In this document: piece after piece, positions 25,137-32,294 of the stretch
How the letters are laid out: every line of letters starts with the position of its first letter
How positions within the stretch are numbered: the first letter of the stretch is position 1
NCBI RefSeq assembly: GCF_002836515.1
Contig: NZ_PJBC01000013.1
Location: 372,001 to 436,000 of the forward strand
Source of the DNA: Pseudomonas sp. Choline-02u-1
Lineage (GTDB): Bacteria; Pseudomonadota; Gammaproteobacteria; Pseudomonadales; Pseudomonadaceae
Direction of reading: 5' to 3'
DNA length: 64,000 bases
Position numbers and translations under genes: made by a program
The notes under the pieces: model-generated
Database searches by the model: none
Told to the model about the DNA's origin: nothing
Seen by the model: only the letters and a program-made list of their open reading frames with translations

Positions 25137-25600
25137 TCGTATCCTGTCCTTAGCGCTTGTGCCTGCTCCGCGAGAAGCGTCATTGCCTGCTCGCTGGCGG
25201 TGTCTCGCCGGGTTTTATATTCCATCAGATCGGCAAAACGCACACGTCGGTGCTTGCCTGTTTTGTGGTAGGAAATCTCACCGCTTTCCAGCAGTTTGAT
25301 CATGTGCGGACGTGAGACGTTGAGCAGATCGGCAGCTTCCTGCGTGGTCAGCTCCGCGTGGATCGGGACCACCTTCACAGCGTGGCCCTGCGCCAGCGCC
25401 GCGAGGATATCGCTCAGCAAGCGTAAAGCCGATGTAGGCAGCTCGACGCTGTGGGCTTCGTTCTGTTCATCAAAAATCTGGATTCGCTGAGTTTCAAAAC
25501 CGGTTGCGAGAAATGCGGTCAGGGCGCGCTGGCCTTCAATCGCGGCTTTGACCTTACGTTCGACAGGCAGATTGATGGCAGATGGAGTAGCGGTGGTCAT
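25133..25600 (-). CDS. excisionase-type HTH antitoxin partner of the PIN toxin
   Basis: The 155-residue product ends in a helix-turn-helix of the MerR/excisionase type (about 84-130: LTTQEAADLLNVSRPHMIKL, ISYHKTGKHRRVRFADLMEY). The N-terminal part (LPVERKVKAAIEGQRALTAF) is helical and probably dimerises. It precedes the PIN gene and overlaps it, the usual antitoxin position, and would be expected to bind the toxin and repress the shared promoter. The ATG used (MTTATPS) has GGAA upstream; a longer in-frame extension to 25720 has no family support. Confidence 0.8.
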   Translation of the reverse strand: MTTATPSAINLPVERKVKAAIEGQRALTAFLATGFETQRIQIFDEQNEAHSVELPTSALRLLSDILAALAQGHAVKVVPIHAELTTQEAADLLNVSRPHMIKLLESGEISYHKTGKHRRVRFADLMEYKTRRDTASEQAMTLLAEQAQALRTGYE

Positions 25601-25640
25601 AAGACTGTTCCAGCACTGTAAGGAAGATCCGCGGACGTTA

Positions 25641-25673
25641 TTCGAACCAAACGAAATTCGCAATAAACGAAAC
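25641..25673 (-). promoter_or_regulatory. candidate operator repeats upstream of the PIN/HTH module
   Basis: AAACGAAA occurs twice (25649-25656 and 25665-25672) with 16-base periodicity, next to TTCGAA and CGAAATTCG. On the minus strand these lie about 45-75 bases before the antitoxin start, overlapping a weak TTGCGA-N17-TAACGT promoter-like pair. Repeats in this position would suit binding by the HTH antitoxin. Confidence 0.4.
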
Positions 25674-25727
25674 TGTTGCAGGAATACTTTGTAAAACAAC
25701 CAACCATCACCCCGTCCCATTCTGTGC

Positions 25728-25756
25728 TTGAGTAAAGATAACTCTAGAGTTACTTT
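25728..25756 (+). promoter_or_regulatory. hicAB promoter with central palindromic operator
   Basis: TTGAGT (-35), exactly 17 bases, then TACTTT (-10). The spacer holds the perfect 14-base palindrome TAACTCTAGAGTTA (25739-25752), which extends imperfectly to AAAGA/CTTTT. A dimeric repressor bound there would block polymerase. HicB of this type carries a ribbon-helix-helix domain, so autorepression is the simple reading. Confidence 0.65.
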
Positions 25757-25783
25757 TAATGGGCCAGGCCAAGGAGGCGGTTG

Positions 25784-25996
25784 GTGCAGAGCAGGCTATT
25801 GATGAAGGAGCTGGAGGAGGCGGGCTGGACGCTGGATCGGGTTGCGGGCAGTCATCACATTTTCACTCATCGTTACAACCCGAACACCATTGCCGTCCCG
25901 CATCCGAAAAAGGATTTACCGCTGGGGACAGTCAAAAGCATTCGGCGGCGCGCGGGGTTATTCAGCCCGGCAACCCGTCATGAAGGAGATCCGTAA
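25784..25996 (+). CDS. hicA: HicA-family mRNA interferase toxin
   Basis: Toxin of a type II module that cleaves mRNA in translation-dependent fashion in other species. The 70-residue product is a complete HicA: a double-stranded-RNA-binding-like fold with the catalytic His in AGSHHIFTHRYNP and the PHPKKDLPLGTVKSIRRRAG core. The start is GTG, six bases after the strong site AAGGAGG; a TTG one codon earlier is too close to it. Its TAA overlaps the hicB ATG (TAATG). Toxin-first order is normal for hicAB. Confidence 0.93.
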   Translation: MQSRLLMKELEEAGWTLDRVAGSHHIFTHRYNPNTIAVPHPKKDLPLGTVKSIRRRAGLFSPATRHEGDP

Positions 25997-26400
25997 TGCA
26001 ATATCCCATCTGCATCGAGTGGGGTGACGAGAACACTGCCGTCGGCATTCAGATCCCCGATATTCCCGGCGCAGTCACGGCCGGGGACAGCTTTGAGGAG
26101 GCCTACAACGCGGCCGTGGAAGTGGCTCACCTCATGCTGCAGGAGATCGCGGCGGCCGGTCAGGCGATTCCGATGCCGACCTCGGCAGCGGCGCATCGCA
26201 ATCATCCGGATTTTGCCGAGATGGGCTGGGGCATGCTGGAGCTGGATATCTCGCCGTACCTGGGCAAGACCGAAAAGGTCAACGTTACGCTGCCCGGCTA
26301 TGTGATTCAGCGTATTGATCGCTATGTACGCGAGCACAACGTCAAAAGCCGCTCCTCGTTTCTGGCGGATGCGGCGATGGAGAAACTGGTTCGGTATTGA
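25996..26400 (+). CDS. hicB: HicB-family antitoxin
   Basis: Antitoxin that masks HicA and represses the operon. The 134-residue protein has the HicB degenerate RNase H-like fold (IEWGDENTAVGIQIPDIPGA, AGDSFEEAYNAAVEVAHLML) and a C-terminal ribbon-helix-helix DNA-binding domain (VNVTLPGYVIQRIDRYVREH, SRSSFLADAAMEKL). Translation is coupled to hicA through the TAATG overlap. The palindrome in the promoter is its likely target. The long, RHH-bearing form is the one found in pseudomonads. Confidence 0.93.
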   Translation: MQYPICIEWGDENTAVGIQIPDIPGAVTAGDSFEEAYNAAVEVAHLMLQEIAAAGQAIPMPTSAAAHRNHPDFAEMGWGMLELDISPYLGKTEKVNVTLPGYVIQRIDRYVREHNVKSRSSFLADAAMEKLVRY

Positions 26401-26414
26401 GGGGCTGCGCAATT

Positions 26415-26500
26415 GTGGGAGCGAGCCTGCTCGCGAAGGCATCAGGTCAGGCACTGATCTGTGGCTGACACACCGCCTTCGCGAGCAGGCTCGCTCCCAC
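26415..26500. repeat. REP element pair, family B (GTGGGAGCGAGCCTGCTCGCGAAGGC)
   Basis: Two inverted copies of GTGGGAGCGAGCCTGCTCGC lie between the convergent hicB and MFS genes. The same core, with GCGGGCTTGCTCGC variants, recurs near 34.7, 35.5, 41.1, 46.8 and 49.5 kb. Confidence 0.9.
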
Positions 26501-26512
26501 TATGACATCGCG

Positions 26513-27712
26513 TCAGGACGCGACTTTTCGCTGCGCCAGCGCAGCGTTTTGCGAAGCACTCAAAAACCGTAACAACGCCAACAGCGGAAACACACTCCCA
26601 ACAATCACGATCCACAACCAGCCGCCATGTTCATACACAGCGCTGGCCACCGACGAGCCGAAGGCGCCGCCGATGAAGATGCTGGTCATGTACAAGGCGT
26701 TCAGTCGACCACGGCTTTTGGCGTCCAGCGAGTACACCGCGCGTTGGCCGAGGACCATGTTCATTTGTACGCAGAAGTCGAGCACCACGCCGGTTACAGC
26801 CAGGCCGATGACGCTGTAGGCGGGGTGGATGAAGGCGGGAAGGAAGCTCAGGCTGGCGAAGAGCATGGCCAGCAGCGAGGCGATGCGGGTGTGGCCGGCA
26901 TCGGCGAGGCGGCCGCTGATTGGCGCGGCGATGGCACCGATGGCGCCGACCAGGGCGAAGATCGCGATTTCGCTTTGCGACAGGCCATGGTTGCGCGCCA
27001 GTTCCAGCGGCACGGCGGTCCAGAACAGGCTGAACGTGGCGAACATGCAGCCCTGATAAAACGCCCGCTGACGCAGCACCGGTTGCTGGCGCAGCAAAGT
27101 CCACAGCGAGCCGATCAGTTGGCCATACGTGGCGCTGTGATCGGGCTGGCGCTTGGGCACGGTCAGCGCCAGCACTATGCTGATCGCCGCCATCAAGGCC
27201 GCAGCGATCATGAACATGGCGCGCCAGCCGAGGTGATCGGCGACCACGCTCGACACCGGTCGCGCCAGCAGAATACCCAGCAGCAAACCGCCCATGATCC
27301 CTCCGACCACCCGGCCACGGGATTCTTCCGGCGCCAGGTGCGCAGCGAGCGGAATCAGGACTTGCACCGACACCGAGCTGAACCCCACCAGCAACGAAAT
27401 CAGCAAGAACACATTCGGCTGATCGGTAAACGCCGCCGCCAGCAGGCTGGCAATTGCCACCACGGTAGTGATGATCATCAACCGCCGGTTTTCCAGCAGA
27501 TCGGCCAGCGGCACCAGAAAGAACAGGCCCAGTGCATAACCGATCTGGGTCAGCGAGACGATGAAACTCGCCATGGTGTCGGAGAGGCCGATGTCTGGCG
27601 CGATCAGGCCAATGATCGGTTGTGCGTAATAGATATTGGCAACGATGGCGCCGCAGCAGAATGCGAACAGCAGAACCATGCCTCGGGTCATTGCGTGAGG
27701 AGTGGTGGTCAT
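26513..27712 (-). CDS. MFS transporter
   Basis: Twelve-helix major facilitator, probably a proton-driven exporter; the substrate cannot be read from sequence. The 399-residue product shows the N-terminal IYYAQPIIGLIAPDIGLS segment typical of YnfM/araJ-like exporters and the loop 2-3 motif LVPLADLLENRR (a weak motif A). Ile/Leu/Ala-rich helices run to the C-terminus. The start is the ATG of MTTTPHAM; a GTG seven codons upstream is possible but has no ribosome site. It stands alone between hicAB and sbp. Confidence 0.88.
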   Translation of the reverse strand: MTTTPHAMTRGMVLLFAFCCGAIVANIYYAQPIIGLIAPDIGLSDTMASFIVSLTQIGYALGLFFLVPLADLLENRRLMIITTVVAIASLLAAAFTDQPNVFLLISLLVGFSSVSVQVLIPLAAHLAPEESRGRVVGGIMGGLLLGILLARPVSSVVADHLGWRAMFMIAAALMAAISIVLALTVPKRQPDHSATYGQLIGSLWTLLRQQPVLRQRAFYQGCMFATFSLFWTAVPLELARNHGLSQSEIAIFALVGAIGAIAAPISGRLADAGHTRIASLLAMLFASLSFLPAFIHPAYSVIGLAVTGVVLDFCVQMNMVLGQRAVYSLDAKSRGRLNALYMTSIFIGGAFGSSVASAVYEHGGWLWIVIVGSVFPLLALLRFLSASQNAALAQRKVAS

Positions 27713-27831
27713 GGGATTACTCGGGTCGGGCACAGGGAAAGCGGTGAAGGCTAATGGACAACGCGGGTTGGCAGAAGACAGTTTCGGATGATAACGGTTA
27801 TTACGTTGTGTAATGACCGGTATCTGCGCTC

Positions 27832-27866
27832 GACAAAAAAGGCGACCGAGTGGGTCGCCTTTTTGT
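27832..27866. terminator. intrinsic terminator downstream of sbp
   Basis: AAAAAAGGCGACC-GAGT-GGGTCGCCTTTTTG: a seven-pair GC stem flanked by A and T runs. On the minus strand it ends the sbp message a dozen bases after the stop codon. On the plus strand it has a usable T-run but no gene to serve. Confidence 0.9.
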
Positions 27867-27878
27867 TGAGGTCAAACT

Positions 27879-28877
27879 TTACTGGCCGCTATAAATCTGA
27901 TCGAACACCCCACCATCGTTGAAGTGGGTTTTCTGCACGGTGCGCCAGTCACCAAACGTCTTCTCCACCGAAAGGAAATCCACTTTAGGGAAACGGTCGG
28001 TGTACTTCGCCAGCACTGCCGGGTCGCGCGGGCGCAGGTAGTTGGCCGCAGCAATCTCCTGACCTTGCGGCGACCACAGGTACTTCAGATATTCATCAGC
28101 TGCCGCGCGCGAACCTTTTTTGTCGACGACCTTATCGACTACCGACACAGGCGGCTCGGCTTCGGCGGAGACGCTTGGGTAGACCACTTCAAACTGATCA
28201 CGACCAAATTCGCGAGCGATCATTTCCGCTTCGTTTTCGAAGGTCACCAGCACGTCGCCGATCTGGTTGGTCATGAACGTGGTGGTGGCGGCGCGGCCAC
28301 CGGTATCGAGCACTGGCGCTTGCTTGAACAGTTTGCCAACGAAGTCCTTGGCCTTGTTCTCGTCGCCGCCGTTCTTCAGCACATAGCCCCAGGCCGACAG
28401 GTAGGTGTAGCGGCCGTTGCCCGAGGTTTTCGGGTTCGGCACGATCACCTGCACGCCGTCCTTGAGCAGGTCCGGCCAGTCTTTCAGGGCTTTAGGGTTG
28501 CCCTTGCGGACGATGAACACCGTCGCCGAGGTAAACGGCGCGCTGTTGTTCGGCAGGCGCGTGACCCAGTTCTCCGGCACCAGTTTGCCGTTGTCGGCGA
28601 GGGCGTTGATGTCGGTGGCCATGTTCATGGTGATGACATCGGCCGGCAGGCCATCGATCACCGAACGCGCCTGCTTGCTCGAACCACCGAAAGACATCTG
28701 CACGGTGATGTTCTCGTTGTGCTCGGCCTGCCAGTGTTTCTGGAACGCAGTGTTGTAGTCCTTGTAGAAATCGCGCATCACGTCGTAGGAAACGTTAAGC
28801 AGCGTCGGTGCTGCCTGAGCGATGTTGGCCAAGGCCAGGCCAGCGGCGAGAAGTGAGGCGCCAAAGAGTTTTTTCAC
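27879..28877 (-). CDS. sbp: sulfate ABC transporter substrate-binding protein Sbp
   Basis: Periplasmic sulfate (thiosulfate) receptor for the CysTWA importer. The 332-residue product has a signal peptide ending NIAQA (residue 22). The sulfate-binding-protein signatures are LLNVSYDVMRDFYKDYN, QMSFGGSSKQARSVIDGLPA, NPKTSGNGRYTYLSAWGY and TNQIGDVLVTFENEA. Start is GTG with AAGGA upstream. The permease and ATPase genes are not adjacent, so it is a monocistronic receptor gene, as in other pseudomonads. The AT-rich upstream region (28950-28975) could hold a CysB site, which is not proven. Confidence 0.96.
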   Translation of the reverse strand: MKKLFGASLLAAGLALANIAQAAPTLLNVSYDVMRDFYKDYNTAFQKHWQAEHNENITVQMSFGGSSKQARSVIDGLPADVITMNMATDINALADNGKLVPENWVTRLPNNSAPFTSATVFIVRKGNPKALKDWPDLLKDGVQVIVPNPKTSGNGRYTYLSAWGYVLKNGGDENKAKDFVGKLFKQAPVLDTGGRAATTTFMTNQIGDVLVTFENEAEMIAREFGRDQFEVVYPSVSAEAEPPVSVVDKVVDKKGSRAAADEYLKYLWSPQGQEIAAANYLRPRDPAVLAKYTDRFPKVDFLSVEKTFGDWRTVQKTHFNDGGVFDQIYSGQ

Positions 28878-28981
28878 TGCGCATTCCTTGTTCTGTGGGG
28901 GTGTTGAGTCAAAGGTGAGGCGATTTGCCAGCGACTATAACGGGCGCGTGATAGCCGCTTAAAGATTAAAAAGCTCTGTAC

Positions 28982-29806
28982 TTATTCCACTTTCTTGAAC
29001 AGTTGACTGCCGCAACGCGAACAAAACGCCGCGCTTTGCTCGTGGCTCTTTTTCTGACATCCCGGGCAGTCATGTTGCAGCTGTTCGCCGCGCATGGCAT
29101 TGGCCAGTTCTGCGGTAAAAATCCCCGTGGGCACGGCGATGATCGAGTAACCGGTGATCATGACCAGCGAGGAAATCACCTGGCCCAGAGGTGTCTTCGG
29201 CACGATGTCGCCGAAGCCCACAGTGGTCAAGGTGACGATCGCCCAGTAGATGCCCTTCGGAATGCTGGTAAAGCCGTGCTCTGGACCTTCGATCACGTAC
29301 ATCAGCGTGCCGAACACCGTGACCAGCGTGCACACGCTGACCAGAAACACGACGATTTTCTGCTTGCTGCCACGCAGCGCCGACATCAGGTAGTTGGCCT
29401 GCTTGAGGTACGGACTGAGCTTGAGCACGCGGAAAATCCGCAGCATCCGAATGATGCGGATGATCAGCAGGTACTGAGCATCGCTGTAATAAAGCGCGAG
29501 GATACCGGGCACGATCGCCAGCAGATCCACCAGCCCGTAAAAGCTGAAGGCATAGCGCAGCGGCTTGGGCGAGCAGTACAGACGCAGGATGTATTCGCCG
29601 AGAAAAATCGCCGTGAAACCCCACTCGATGTAGGCCAGCACGTCGGCGTAGTTGCGATGGATACTGTCGATACTGTCGAGCATCACAATCACCAGACTGG
29701 CGAGGATGATCAACAGCAGAATGCCGTCGAAGCGACGCCCGGCCGGGGTGTCGCTCTGGAAAATCATGACGTAAAGCCGTTCACGCCAATTGTTGCTGCT
29801 GTCCAT
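28982..29806 (-). CDS. voltage-gated-type potassium channel with C-terminal zinc ribbon
   Basis: Six-helix channel of the ion_trans family. In the 274-residue protein helix S4 carries spaced arginines (IIRIIRMLRIFRVLK, Arg117/120/123/126), the pore has the K+ filter TVGFGD (195-200), and S6 follows. The C-terminus has two Cys pairs, CPGC (247/250) and CSRCG (262/265), that make a rubredoxin/zinc-ribbon-like knuckle. Gating by voltage is inferred from S4. The zinc ribbon may bring subunits together or sense metal or redox. It is 22 bases from the urea-transporter gene on the same strand. Confidence 0.88.
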   Translation of the reverse strand: MDSSNNWRERLYVMIFQSDTPAGRRFDGILLLIILASLVIVMLDSIDSIHRNYADVLAYIEWGFTAIFLGEYILRLYCSPKPLRYAFSFYGLVDLLAIVPGILALYYSDAQYLLIIRIIRMLRIFRVLKLSPYLKQANYLMSALRGSKQKIVVFLVSVCTLVTVFGTLMYVIEGPEHGFTSIPKGIYWAIVTLTTVGFGDIVPKTPLGQVISSLVMITGYSIIAVPTGIFTAELANAMRGEQLQHDCPGCQKKSHEQSAAFCSRCGSQLFKKVE

Positions 29807-29827
29807 GGATAACGCCTGAATCGAAGA

Positions 29828-30742
29828 TCAGCGCAGCCTAGGGTGATTCTCCTCGTGAGCGCAAGACTCATGCGCAAGCGACGCTTTGCCAAGCATCTGA
29901 ATGCCGGCGCGAATCAACCAGCAGGCAAGGATGAATGGCGCAGTCAGCGTCGCCAGCCCGAGGGCGGCAAACAGCGGCGTCACCAGCAAGGCCAGGACAA
30001 TTGCGAGCAGCGGCAACCACGGATGTTGCCGTTGCGCGCTGAAGGCGAGGGCGGCGAGTACGGCGTTGTAGCCACCGAGCCCGAGCAGTGCGGCGGACGT
30101 TTCGTGATGCAGCAGACTGGAGCCGAGGCCGATCGCCGACGCCAGCAGCGCCCAGCAGAACGCCCGGCGATCGGCGAGCAGCAAACCGCTGGCGATCAAC
30201 GCCCCGGCCAAGGGATGGTCGAGAAACATCACTTGCCCAAATCCGCGCAGTTCAGCAGCCAGCAGATTTGTCGTGTTCAGGTCGACCGATGCCATTGGCG
30301 CGGAGGGTTCGGCGAACACCAGCAGCACCCAACTGATCGCCACGAACGGCGAGGTATACGCCGGTATAGCGCGACTGCGGTACACGTGTTTGAGCCATTG
30401 CTGAGTGAGCATCGCGCTCAACCCGCCTGCCGCGAGAATCAGCGGTGGCAGCAACGGCGACCAAGGGAAATACAGGCTCAGCAGCAGGCCGAGCAGCACG
30501 CCGTTATAGCTGAATAACCCGGCCTGGCGATCGGCTTTGGCGTAGTTGCGCCGCTGCGCGGTGAGCAGACCGGCAACGCCACCAAGCAGCGCCCCGGCAA
30601 ACAGCACCGGCGCTGTCAGCAGAATCGCCAACAGACACAGCAGGCCGCACAGCGGATGGCGCTGGAAGAAAATCTGACTGAAACCGTTGAGCAAAGCCTC
30701 GGCCCAGTCGGGGCAGTGGGTGTTGAAGTGATTGGCAGGCAT
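29828..30742 (-). CDS. urea transporter (UT family)
   Basis: Channel-like urea permease. The 304-residue, highly hydrophobic protein shows the two homologous halves of the family. Marker segments are LFSYNGVLLGLLLSLYFPW in the first half and LLGLGGYNAVLAALAFS in the second, plus IPAYTSPFVAISW, which matches the LPxxTxPF signature. Urease genes are not in the window. The C-terminal tail is charged (HESCAHEENHPRLR). It starts upstream of the channel gene and may share its transcript. Confidence 0.85.
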   Translation of the reverse strand: MPANHFNTHCPDWAEALLNGFSQIFFQRHPLCGLLCLLAILLTAPVLFAGALLGGVAGLLTAQRRNYAKADRQAGLFSYNGVLLGLLLSLYFPWSPLLPPLILAAGGLSAMLTQQWLKHVYRSRAIPAYTSPFVAISWVLLVFAEPSAPMASVDLNTTNLLAAELRGFGQVMFLDHPLAGALIASGLLLADRRAFCWALLASAIGLGSSLLHHETSAALLGLGGYNAVLAALAFSAQRQHPWLPLLAIVLALLVTPLFAALGLATLTAPFILACWLIRAGIQMLGKASLAHESCAHEENHPRLR

Positions 30743-30760
30743 GGCAGTTCATTCGGTGCT

Positions 30761-30867
30761 GATCGTTCCCACGCGCCGCAAAGGAATGCCTGAAAGGACG
30801 CTCTGCGTCTGCTCTTGGGACGCAGAGCGTCCCGGGCCGCATTCCCACGCAGAGCGTGGGAACGATC
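30761..30867. repeat. REP-like element, family D (GATCGTTCCCACGC...)
   Basis: Outer arms GATCGTTCCCACGC and GCGTGGGAACGATC enclose an inner pair GGACGCTCTGCGTC/GACGCAGAGCGTCC. A second copy lies at 33.6 kb. It separates the urea-transporter start from the pyk stop. Confidence 0.88.
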
Positions 30868-30878
30868 ATGGTGGGGGG

Positions 30879-32294
30879 CTAGATCAACGTCTCAATGCGC
30901 AGGGAGTTGGTCGAACCCGGCTGGCCAAACGGCACGCCGGCAGTGATCAGCAGCGTGTCGCCACGCTCGGCCATGCCTTGTGCCTGGGCGATTTCCAGCG
31001 CGGTTGAGCAGACTTCATCGACCTGGCGCAGACGATCGTTGACCACCGAATGAATGCCCCACGCCACGCTCAAGCGCCGCGCCGTTTGCAGGTTCGGCGT
31101 CAGATTGAGGATTGGCGCTTTCGGTCGTTCCCGCGATGCGCGCAGCGTCGAAGCGCCCGACTCGCTGTAATTGACCAGCACCGCCACCGGCAGCACGTTG
31201 CTGATCCGGCGGATCGCGCAGCTGATTGCATCCGAAACGGTTGCCTCGGCTTTCGGTCGGCTGACGTCGAGCTGGGTCTGATAATCCGGGCCGTTTTCCA
31301 CCTGACGAATGATCTTGCTCATCATCTGCACGGCTTCGAGCGGATACTCGCCCGAGGCGGTTTCCGCCGACAGCATCACTGCATCGGCGCCTTCGGCCAC
31401 GGCATTGGCAACGTCGGTGACTTCGGCGCGGGTCGGGGCCGGGGAGAAGCGCATCGACTCGAGCATCTGCGTCGCCACGACCACCGGTTTGCCGAGTTCG
31501 CGGCAGGTGGTGATGATGTTTTTCTGAATCTGCGGCACGCTTTCTGCCGGCACTTCAACACCCAGATCGCCGCGAGCGACCATGATTGCGTCGCTCAACC
31601 CAGCAATCTCACGCAGTTGCTCGACCGCTGAAGGCTTCTCGATTTTCGCCATCAGAAAGGCTTTGTCGCCGATCAATGCGCGGGCTTCAACAATGTCCTG
31701 CGGGCGCTGCACGAACGACAGCGCGACCCAGTCCACACCCAGCTCCAGACCGAAGCTCAGGTCGCGACGATCCTTGGCGGTCAACGGGCTGAGGTCGAGC
31801 ACCGCTTGCGGCACGTTCACACCTTTGCGGTCGGACAGTTCGCCGCCGTTGAGCACGGTGGTGTCGATCGCATCGGCGTACTTGGTAACCACGCGCAGAC
31901 GCAGCTTGCCGTCGTCGAGCAGCAAATCCATGCCGGCTTCCAGTGCGGCGATGATCTCGGGATGCGGCAGGTTCACCCGACGCTCGTCGCCCGGTGTCGC
32001 GTCGAGATCGAGGCGGAACGCCTGACCGCGATGCAGTTGCACCTTGCCTTCGGCGAACTTGCCGACGCGCAGTTTAGGCCCCTGCAAGTCCATGAGAATG
32101 CCCAGCGGATAGTTGAGCTGGCGCTCGACTTCGCGGATCCACTGATAGCGATTGGCGTGGTCGGCGTGATCGCCGTGGCTGAAGTTCAGGCGGAAGATGT
32201 TGACCCCGGCCTCGACCAGTTCGCGGATGTCGTCGATGCCGTCGACCGCAGGGCCGAGGGTGGCGAGGATTTTGACCTTTTTATCAGGCGTCAT
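30879..32294 (-). CDS. pyk: pyruvate kinase
   Basis: Converts phosphoenolpyruvate and ADP to pyruvate and ATP. The 471-residue protein has the family core: KILATLGPAVDG, NIFRLNFSHGDHADH, the active-site segment FLMAKIEKPSAVEQL (Lys) and MVARGDLGVEVP, plus an allosteric C-terminal domain (GASTLRASRERPKAPILNLT). Its ATG overlaps the ttuD stop codon (ATGA), so it belongs to the glyoxylate/glycerate operon. That suits the route, which ends in 2-phosphoglycerate or 3-phosphoglycerate and then PEP. A second pyruvate kinase (pykA) is expected elsewhere. Confidence 0.96.
   Translation of the reverse strand: MTPDKKVKILATLGPAVDGIDDIRELVEAGVNIFRLNFSHGDHADHANRYQWIREVERQLNYPLGILMDLQGPKLRVGKFAEGKVQLHRGQAFRLDLDATPGDERRVNLPHPEIIAALEAGMDLLLDDGKLRLRVVTKYADAIDTTVLNGGELSDRKGVNVPQAVLDLSPLTAKDRRDLSFGLELGVDWVALSFVQRPQDIVEARALIGDKAFLMAKIEKPSAVEQLREIAGLSDAIMVARGDLGVEVPAESVPQIQKNIITTCRELGKPVVVATQMLESMRFSPAPTRAEVTDVANAVAEGADAVMLSAETASGEYPLEAVQMMSKIIRQVENGPDYQTQLDVSRPKAEATVSDAISCAIRRISNVLPVAVLVNYSESGASTLRASRERPKAPILNLTPNLQTARRLSVAWGIHSVVNDRLRQVDEVCSTALEIAQAQGMAERGDTLLITAGVPFGQPGSTNSLRIETLI

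Noticed and set aside
26415..26500. Palindromic repeats as a possible CRISPR fragment
   Set aside because: Only two inverted copies with one spacer, no direct-repeat array and no cas genes. It is a REP pair.
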